Assembly (NCBI RefSeq): GCF_019145375.1 | Contig: NZ_JAHSTX010000002.1 | Location: forward strand, 438,001-502,000 | DNA: 64,000 nucleotides | From: Pseudomonas triticicola | Lineage (GTDB): Bacteria; Pseudomonadota; Gammaproteobacteria; Pseudomonadales; Pseudomonadaceae | Reading direction: 5' to 3' | In this document: piece after piece, positions 59,154-64,000 of the stretch | How the letters are laid out: the number at the start of each line of letters is the position of its first letter | Numbering within the stretch: position 1 is the stretch's first letter | Made by a program: the position numbers and the translations under genes | Notes under the pieces: model-generated | Told to the model about the DNA's origin: nothing | Databases searched by the model: none | The model's input: only the letters and a program-made list of their open reading frames with translations

Positions 59154-60002
59154 ATGCGTGGATTGTGGTTGTTGGCGCTGGTGTTGCTCGCGGGCTGTCA
59201 GCACGTGGCGGCTCCGCCTGTGGGCGCTGATATCCGCGATCTGCGCAGCGGCGAGGTACTTACGGCGCAGCAATTGCTGACGCGTCTGGCTGAGCCTGAG
59301 CGTTTGATCATCGGTGAGCAGCACGACAACGCCGATCACCATGCTGCGCAATTGTGGCTGTTGCAGTCGCTCGGCGAGCACCGAGCGCAAGGCAGTCTGC
59401 TGCTGGAAATGCTCACGCCGGATCAACAAGCGAAAGTCGATGCGGCGCGCCAGTCGAAATCCGTTCCGGCAGACCTGCCCGCGGCATTGGCCTGGCAAGA
59501 GGGCTGGGACTGGAACCTTTACGGGCCGATCGTGCGCTTTGCCCTGTCGCAGCCGTATCCGCTGCTGGCGGCCAATCTCGACGACAGCGAAATCCGCGCG
59601 TTCTATCGCAATCCACCGGCTCTGAAAGGTCCTCGCAGTAATGCGCTGTCGGTGAGAAATACGTTGCTTGGACAAGTCCGTGAGTCTCACTGCGGCTTGC
59701 TGCCCGAATCACAGATGCCGGCAATGTTGGCAATTCAGCAACAGCGTGATCGACGCATGGCCGAACGGATGCTGGCGGCGCCGATGCCTTCGATTCTGCT
59801 GGCCGGTGCCTGGCATGCGCGCAAGGATGTTGGCGTGCCGCTGCATCTGTCGGATCTCGGCGCTGGCAAGGCGCCGATCGTATTGATGCTGGCCGAGCAG
59901 GGCGCTGCGGTATCGGCGGCGATGGCTGATTACGTCTGGTACACGCCGGCCACGCCGAAGCCGGATTACTGCGAGCAGATGCGCCAGCAATTCGCCAAAT
60001 GA
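59154..60002 (+). CDS. phuW: ChaN-family haem-binding lipoprotein (PhuW-like)
   Basis: 282-residue outer-membrane lipoprotein. Lipobox LLAGC gives Cys15. ChaN motifs follow: IIGEQHDNADHHAAQLW and LAGAWHARKDVGVPLHL, both supplying histidines for haem. I use the ATG at 59154 with GAGGTG as ribosome site. Last gene of the phu operon, at the same place as PA4705 in P. aeruginosa. Iron storage or haem scavenging at the membrane is likely. Confidence 0.87.
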   Translation: MRGLWLLALVLLAGCQHVAAPPVGADIRDLRSGEVLTAQQLLTRLAEPERLIIGEQHDNADHHAAQLWLLQSLGEHRAQGSLLLEMLTPDQQAKVDAARQSKSVPADLPAALAWQEGWDWNLYGPIVRFALSQPYPLLAANLDDSEIRAFYRNPPALKGPRSNALSVRNTLLGQVRESHCGLLPESQMPAMLAIQQQRDRRMAERMLAAPMPSILLAGAWHARKDVGVPLHLSDLGAGKAPIVLMLAEQGAAVSAAMADYVWYTPATPKPDYCEQMRQQFAK

Positions 60003-60015
60003 CTTTTCCACAGGC

Positions 60016-60042
60016 AAAAAAAGACCCGGTAAAAACCGGGTC
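60016..60042 (-). terminator. PrrF terminator
   Basis: On the minus strand, GACCCGGT-TTTT-ACCGGGTC (60042-60023) followed by TTTTTTT. No T-run on the plus strand, so it does not serve phuW. Confidence 0.9.
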
Positions 60043-60129
60043 AAATAACCGTGATTAGCCTGATGAGGAGATAATCTGAGAGTCCGAACCAAGGGCTTTT
60101 CAGAATATCGACTGATCTCGCGACCAGTT
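60017..60129 (-). ncRNA. prrF: PrrF small RNA
   Basis: Fur-repressed sRNA that represses iron-rich proteins when iron is short. On the minus strand it begins AACTGGTCGCGAGATCAG as in P. aeruginosa PrrF, followed by the highly conserved block CTTGGTTCGGACTCTC and AGATTATCTCCTCATCAGGC, which binds target mRNAs. It ends in the hairpin GACCCGGT/ACCGGGTC and a T-run. Only one copy is present here, while P. aeruginosa has two in tandem at this locus between phuW and cbpA. Confidence 0.95.
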
Positions 60130-60131
60130 GT

Positions 60132-60150
60132 GATAATCATAGCGATTCTC
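60132..60150 (-). promoter_or_regulatory. Fur box of prrF
   Basis: Minus strand GAGAATCGCTATGATTATC matches 13 of 19 consensus positions, immediately upstream of the PrrF start. Fur repression of prrF is established in Pseudomonas. Confidence 0.8.
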
Positions 60151-60234
60151 ATTACCGCGTCAACCGCTGATTTTGCAAATCTGTAATTTAGTTTTGCGAG
60201 CGGTGGTGAGGCCCTGTGAATAAAGGGCTTTGCG

Positions 60235-61029
60235 CTAGGTGCGCTGCGTCGTCAATTGCGTGATCTGGCGATTCAACTGGCCAATGCGTCGAGCCATGCC
60301 CTCAATCAGGCTGTGGGCGATCTTCGGATTGCTGCGGGTCATGCTCAAAAATTGATCACCGGGAATCAACATCACCGTGCTCGGCTCTGACGTGACTACC
60401 GTGGCGTTGCGCGGCTCGCCGGTAAACAACGCCATGGCGCCGAAAATCTCGTCCCTCGGCACGTCACCGACCTTGTGCCCGTCAACAAATGCCTCAGCGT
60501 GCCCGTCGATAATCACGAAGACATGATCCGCTGCATCGCCCTGTTGAATCAGCACGGCGCCCGCCTCAACGCGTTTGAAGCCGTTGGTGCTGCGAAACTC
60601 CCGGGGTTTCAGCTCGGCCACGGCGTGGGCGAGCAGCGCCATTTGCCCGAGCAGATAGCTCAGTAACTGCTCCGCTCGATCAGGTTCGGCATACAAATGC
60701 TGCAAAACCTCAGCGCGCCCATAGGGCACCAGGCGCACAGCACTGTCGCTGCAAATGCGGCAGTCGCTCCATTGCTCGCCACGTTGCAGGCCGAGCAGAT
60801 CACCCTCCTGCCAGTAGAACAGCGCACGGCCCGCGATGCAGCTATGCACCACGCCCTCGGTCAGCAGAAACAACTGATCGTTCGGCAACTGCGTGAATAA
60901 ATCGTCAGTGGCCTCCAGTTCGATGACAGGCCCGCAGGGTGAGAGGCCTTGCAGCCATTGCCCGGGAAGATTCTGCAAGCGATTGATCAATGCGTCGGCG
61001 TGGGCCGATTGCTCTCCCAGTAAATACAT
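60235..61029 (-). CDS. cbpA: cAMP-binding protein CbpA-like
   Basis: 264-residue protein with two cyclic-nucleotide-binding-type domains. The C-terminal one (about 145-250) is complete: RVEAGAVLIQQGDAADHVFV, GDVPRDEIFGAMALFTGEPR and NATVV. No helix-turn-helix or catalytic domain is present, so it signals by interaction. Position between prrF and the TfoX-type gene matches P. aeruginosa PA4704 (CbpA, Vfr-controlled). Whether the ligand is cAMP or c-di-GMP is not known from sequence. Confidence 0.86.
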   Translation of the reverse strand: MYLLGEQSAHADALINRLQNLPGQWLQGLSPCGPVIELEATDDLFTQLPNDQLFLLTEGVVHSCIAGRALFYWQEGDLLGLQRGEQWSDCRICSDSAVRLVPYGRAEVLQHLYAEPDRAEQLLSYLLGQMALLAHAVAELKPREFRSTNGFKRVEAGAVLIQQGDAADHVFVIIDGHAEAFVDGHKVGDVPRDEIFGAMALFTGEPRNATVVTSEPSTVMLIPGDQFLSMTRSNPKIAHSLIEGMARRIGQLNRQITQLTTQRT

Positions 61030-61044
61030 GGCGTCAGCGCCTGT

Positions 61045-61320
61045 TCAGTTCTTGTGGCGCGCGGAAATGGCTTCGAGCTGTTTGTTCAAGGCGTCCTTGC
61101 GCTCGGCGGGGATGTCGTTCCAGTGCACGTCCATCAACGCCCCCTCGATCGCATACAACAACACCTTCGATGCGCGAAACCCCCGAGTACGCACGGCCCG
61201 GTAGGCATCCACTGCACCGAGGCGACGCAAGTCCGAGGCGCTGTGGATGCCCACGGCATGCAGCCATTGCGCCGATGTCTTGCCAAGATTTTTCAGGTGT
61301 TGCAGTTCATCATTCATCAA
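61045..61320 (-). CDS. TfoX C-terminal-domain protein
   Basis: 91-residue protein with only the TfoX/Sxy C-terminal domain, which is a helix-hairpin-helix-like fold: LKNLGKTSAQWLHAVGIHSA, then AVRTRGFRASKVLLYAIEG. The Sxy N-terminal domain is absent. Sxy proteins control competence genes with CRP; a single C-terminal domain may not. Located 16 bases before cbpA on the same strand and probably cotranscribed. ATG at 61317 is an alternative start. Confidence 0.82.
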   Translation of the reverse strand: MMNDELQHLKNLGKTSAQWLHAVGIHSASDLRRLGAVDAYRAVRTRGFRASKVLLYAIEGALMDVHWNDIPAERKDALNKQLEAISARHKN

Positions 61321-61481
61321 GCCTCCTTGCGACGGCCGAATGGTGCGTGGGCGAGCTTCTCAGCAGTGTAGCCATCAGTAGGAAAAGCGTGGTTGTTTGG
61401 TCGGATTCGACGCAAAAGCTTCTAAGAAAGGGGAGTGAAAGACCTGCGAACGCAGAAGGAAGGCGAGTTAGGCGGTTAACA

Positions 61482-61575
61482 ATGTGGGAGCGAGCCTGCT
61501 CGCGAAGAGGGCGTATCAGACACAATCGATATCAACTGACACTACGCCTTCGCGAGCATGCTCGCTTCCACAGGG
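61482..61575. repeat. REP-type inverted repeat (copy 9)
   Basis: Left arm ATGTGGGAGCGAGCCTGCTC, right arm GCGAGCATGCTCGCTTCCAC with two changes. Centre TATCAGACACAATCGATATCAAC. It occupies the gap between the TfoX-type and pentapeptide genes. Confidence 0.85.
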
Positions 61576-61607
61576 GAAAGGCGTGGTGTCAGGAAGATTT
61601 CCAGATT

Positions 61608-61952
61608 TCAGCGGGTGCGATAGCGCAACCGCGTGCCGAAATTCATCGACATCAGAATCTCGTCAGCACTCAGCTCCGGCGGAAAGTACGCCCCGGAGAT
61701 TTGCGCATGGGCCAGGCTGGCGCCTTCGAGCGAAGCCTTGCGGAAGTCGATGCCGCGCAGGTCGGCGGAGCGGAAGTACGCATCGCGGAAATCCACGCCG
61801 TCGGCGTTCAGCTCGCGCAGGTCGAGACCACGGAAATCGCCGCCGACCATGTCGATCGGATCATCCAGTGGGCGTTCCTTGTTGAAGCCTGCGACGTCAT
61901 CTTTGTGCAGCAGGGCGTAAAGCGGAGTGTCGAGCAGTTTTGGCTGGCTCAT
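61608..61952 (-). CDS. Short pentapeptide-repeat protein
   Basis: 114-residue protein with five to six tandem A(D/N)LXX-type pentapeptides (GDFRGLDLRELNADGVDF, then RSADLRGIDFRKASLEGASL). This should form a short right-handed beta-helix. The N-terminus has no signal peptide. Pentapeptide proteins can mimic DNA and inhibit gyrase; that is not implied here given the short repeat run. Function unknown. It is 91 bases from the next gene. Confidence 0.82.
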   Translation of the reverse strand: MSQPKLLDTPLYALLHKDDVAGFNKERPLDDPIDMVGGDFRGLDLRELNADGVDFRDAYFRSADLRGIDFRKASLEGASLAHAQISGAYFPPELSADEILMSMNFGTRLRYRTR

Positions 61953-62043
61953 GTCAGATCACCTGTTGGTTTTATGACGCCAGTATAGTGCCACTATTTG
62001 ACGGCCGTGAAGCGGGCGAGGGCTTCACGGCCGAAATAGTTTT

Positions 62044-63600
62044 TTACAGGCCTGGCAGGCGCTGACGAATCTGCGCGACTACGGTATCCAGTGTCCCGGA
62101 TTCATTGGTCTGTACGCGTTTGCTGCGCAGGATTTCTTCCGGCGTCAGCGCTTCGCGGTTGGCCCGTTGCGCTTCGATCACGGCGAGGGTGGCGTCGGAC
62201 GGATCCTTCTGGTCGGCCTGACGCATCGCCAGCCAGCTCTCGATCACGGCTTGCGGGGCGTTGCAGTCGAGGATCAGGAATGGCGTGCCAGTAGCTTCGG
62301 CAATCTTCGCCGCGTTGTCGCGCTGCTCGCGCTTGAGGTAAGTCGCGTCGATCACCACCGGGAATCCGGCGTGCAGGATCACCTCGGCGATTTCATGCAG
62401 GCGCGCGTAGGTCGCGGCGCTGGCATCGGCGCTGTAAATGCCGGCCTGCACATCGTTGGCAACGGTCTGCTCACCAAACAGGCGCTTGCGCTCGACATCG
62501 GAACGCAGGCGAATCGCGCCCAGCGCTTCGACCAGGCGCATGGCCACATGGCTCTTGCCGACTGCGGAAACACCGTGGGTAATGGCCATGAAGCGCGAAG
62601 GAATGGTGCTGTAGCTTTCCGCCAGGTTGGCGTAGTTGCGGTACTGGCGCAGGGTGGTGGCGCGCTGCACCGCAGTCGCGTCGGCCGGCATGCTGAACAA
62701 TGCCACCTTGGCTCGCACCAGCGCGCGGTAGGCTTTATAGAAGTTCAACACTTCCAGGCCCTGATAGTCGCCGGTCAGTTCCAGGTATTGGCTGATGAGA
62801 CGACGCGCCAACGATTTCAGGCCACGGTCTTCCAGGTCCATGGCGAGGAAGCCGGTGTCGGCCCAGACATCAGTAAAACGGAATGGCTCGTTGAACTCGA
62901 TGCAGTCGAAGATCACCACATTGCCGTCGATGACCGTGGCGTTGCCCAAATGGATGTCGCCGTGACATTCACGGGTAAAACCTTGCGCCTTGCGCTGGGC
63001 GAACAGGGGCTTGAGGCGCTCGAAGCTGCTTTCGGCCCAGGCTTTCAATGCCTCAAGTTGCAGCAAGTCGTTTTTGTCGCTGAGGAATGGCAGGATCTGC
63101 TCGAAGTTTTGCGCGACCGGCGCCATCACGCTGTCCGGTGTGCCGGCGTCGTGTTCGGCCGGGACTTTCGGTGCGTGAAGGTGGAAGTGCGCGATCTGCT
63201 CAGCCAGAGCATCGATGTGCTGAGTGGTCAGCTCGCCATTGGCTTGCAGGGTGCTGAGCAAGCCGCTCTGCGGGAACTGGCGCATTTTCAGCACGTATTC
63301 GATAGCCGGGCCGTCGCCGCCCAGTTGTGGTGCTTCGACGCTGCCGGTTACCGGCAACACGTCCAGATACAAATCAGCGGTCAGACGCTGGTTCAGGCGC
63401 AGCTCTTCCGCGCAGAAATGCGCGCGTGCGTCGAGGCTGGTGAAGTCGAGGAAGCCGAAATTCACCGGCTTCTTCACTTTATAGGCAAAGGGGCCGGTGA
63501 GAATCACCCACGAGATGTGGGTTTCGATGACCTGAAATCCTTCGACGGGATGCGGGTAGAGGGCCGGGTTTTGCAGGGCAGCGATCAGGGACTGGCTCAC
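62044..63600 (-). CDS. Aminoglycoside phosphotransferase-like and P-loop ATPase fusion
   Basis: About 518 residues with two domains. The N-terminal kinase-like domain (1-320) has the phosphotransferase signature ECHGDIHLGNATVID and FDCIEFNEPF near residue 215. The C-terminal domain begins at THGVSAVGKSHVAMRL (Walker A near residue 340) and has the kinase-like ending RANREALTPEEI. I chose GTG at 63600, preceded by AAGGA at good spacing; upstream ATG codons lack a ribosome site. Same gene and place as PA4701-type loci. The substrate is unknown; the name does not imply resistance. Confidence 0.82.
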   Translation of the reverse strand: MSQSLIAALQNPALYPHPVEGFQVIETHISWVILTGPFAYKVKKPVNFGFLDFTSLDARAHFCAEELRLNQRLTADLYLDVLPVTGSVEAPQLGGDGPAIEYVLKMRQFPQSGLLSTLQANGELTTQHIDALAEQIAHFHLHAPKVPAEHDAGTPDSVMAPVAQNFEQILPFLSDKNDLLQLEALKAWAESSFERLKPLFAQRKAQGFTRECHGDIHLGNATVIDGNVVIFDCIEFNEPFRFTDVWADTGFLAMDLEDRGLKSLARRLISQYLELTGDYQGLEVLNFYKAYRALVRAKVALFSMPADATAVQRATTLRQYRNYANLAESYSTIPSRFMAITHGVSAVGKSHVAMRLVEALGAIRLRSDVERKRLFGEQTVANDVQAGIYSADASAATYARLHEIAEVILHAGFPVVIDATYLKREQRDNAAKIAEATGTPFLILDCNAPQAVIESWLAMRQADQKDPSDATLAVIEAQRANREALTPEEILRSKRVQTNESGTLDTVVAQIRQRLPGL

Positions 63601-63702
63601 GGGCGATCCTTCAGAGGCGGGGGAATTCGAGGCGGCCATTATGGCTGCTTGCCCGCCTGACGCAAACCTCCGCGCGTGCCTGTTGAGGATCGATAAAGTG
63701 CG

Positions 63703-63708
63703 TATAAT
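63703..63708 (+). promoter_or_regulatory. -10 element upstream of mrcB
   Basis: TATAAT, perfect, 9 bases before the ATG, so an mRNA from it would have a very short leader. No good -35 (TGTTGA at 16 bases spacing is the best). Probably the -10 of the mrcB promoter or of a leaderless transcript. Confidence 0.4.
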
Positions 63709-63716
63709 CCGCCGCC

Positions 63717-64000
63717 ATGACTCGATCCCGATCCCCCCGTACCAAGAAAAAACCACCAGCCAAGGGCCTCAGCCCATGGTTGAGCTGGGCCATTAAACTC
63801 AGCCTGGTCGGCCTTGTAGTGCTGGCCGGCTTTGCCGTTTACCTCGATGCCGTGGTGCAGGAGAAGTTCTCCGGCAAGCGCTGGACCATTCCGGCCAAGG
63901 TGTACGCGCGCCCGCTCGAGCTGTTCGTCGGACAGAAGCTCAGCAAGGACGATTTCCTCACCGAACTCGATGCCCTCGGCTATCGCCGCGAAGCCGTGAG
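63717..64000 (+). CDS. mrcB: Penicillin-binding protein 1b, N-terminal part
   Basis: First 94 residues, cut by the window end. Cytoplasmic basic tail (MTRSRSPRTKKKPPAKG), one membrane helix (LSLVGLVVLAGFAVYLDAVV) and the start of the UB2H-type domain (FSGKRWTIPAKVYARPLEL). This is a bifunctional glycosyltransferase/transpeptidase of peptidoglycan synthesis. Divergent from the phosphotransferase gene and in the P. aeruginosa position PA4700. Confidence 0.93.
   Translation, partial: MTRSRSPRTKKKPPAKGLSPWLSWAIKLSLVGLVVLAGFAVYLDAVVQEKFSGKRWTIPAKVYARPLELFVGQKLSKDDFLTELDALGYRREAV

Noticed and set aside
60023..60042. Hairpin after phuW as the phu operon terminator
   Set aside because: The T-run is only on the minus strand, and belongs to PrrF.
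61608..61952. Pentapeptide protein as a quinolone-resistance (Qnr) protein
   Set aside because: Only about six repeats, far fewer than Qnr proteins need.
62044..63600. Calling the phosphotransferase-like gene an antibiotic-resistance gene
   Set aside because: The fold is shared with many housekeeping kinases and the gene is core in Pseudomonas.

Overview
The window is a stretch of GC-rich gammaproteobacterial core chromosome that is almost certainly from the Pseudomonas fluorescens group. Three things point there. The gene order matches two known Pseudomonas blocks: ribF-ileS-lspA-fkpB-ispH, type IV pilus minor pilins, thiO, pilRS, bamD, rluD, clpB ... coaE, pilDCB, pilA; and acs-pgi-panCB-folK-pcnB-crcZ-cbrBA-gluQ-dksA ... 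phuTUV-prrF-cbpA-mrcB. The lineage-typical RNAs CrcZ and PrrF are both present. Many copies of a roughly 90-base inverted repeat with the arm GTGGGAGCGAGCCTGCTCGC sit between genes. I see no prophage, CRISPR array, insertion sequence or plasmid gene.

Layout. 1-5234: housekeeping operon (end of ribF, ileS, lspA, fkpB, ispH). 5191-11503: a divergent FimT-type pseudopilin, then the minor pilin operon fimU-pilV-pilW-pilX-pilY1-pilE. 11560-15908: thiO, then the sensor/regulator pair PilS/PilR and a small membrane protein on the minus strand. 16036-21580: bamD diverging from rluD-pgeF, then clpB behind a heat-shock-type promoter. 21764-22336: tRNA cluster Asn-Pro-Lys-Pro. 22456-28125: a chemoreceptor, an NDH-2-like dehydrogenase, small conserved proteins of unknown function (DUF3094, MOSC, DUF1780), a lone CbiM-like permease and yacG. 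28122-33200: coaE-pilD-pilC-pilB diverging from the major pilin pilA, which has a sigma-54 promoter. 33418-33853: a secreted BON-domain protein with a strong sigma-54 promoter. 34118-37365: DUF2845 and DUF748 proteins. 37588-46845: an rRNA-type methyltransferase, acsA, pgi, panC-panB, folK-pcnB. 47012-52153: CrcZ and the CbrX-CbrA-CbrB system. 52231-55982: gluQ, dksA, an aminotransferase and sfsA. 55979-60002: a Rieske protein, the haem importer PhuTUV and a ChaN/PhuW lipoprotein. 60017-60150: PrrF with its Fur box. 60235-63600: CbpA, a TfoX C-terminal-domain protein, a pentapeptide protein and a phosphotransferase/P-loop protein. 63717-64000: start of mrcB.

How the parts work together. The type IV pilus machine is nearly complete in this region: prepilin peptidase, platform, assembly ATPase, major pilin, tip complex, and the PilS/PilR pair that would drive pilA from sigma-54. 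Carbon catabolite control is present as a circuit: CbrA senses, CbrB binds two inverted repeats upstream of crcZ and activates its sigma-54 promoter, and CrcZ carries six A-rich Hfq/Crc target motifs. Iron control is present as haem uptake with a candidate Fur box next to the Fur-box-preceded sRNA PrrF. The most noteworthy observations are the sigma-54 control region of the uncharacterised BON protein, the FimT pseudopilin carrying a GRxR DNA-binding motif, a tRNA-Pro gene placed immediately behind a terminator, and the mobile-looking repeat family, including two nearly identical copies 4 kb apart and one composite element. I did not find a clearly new multigene system.
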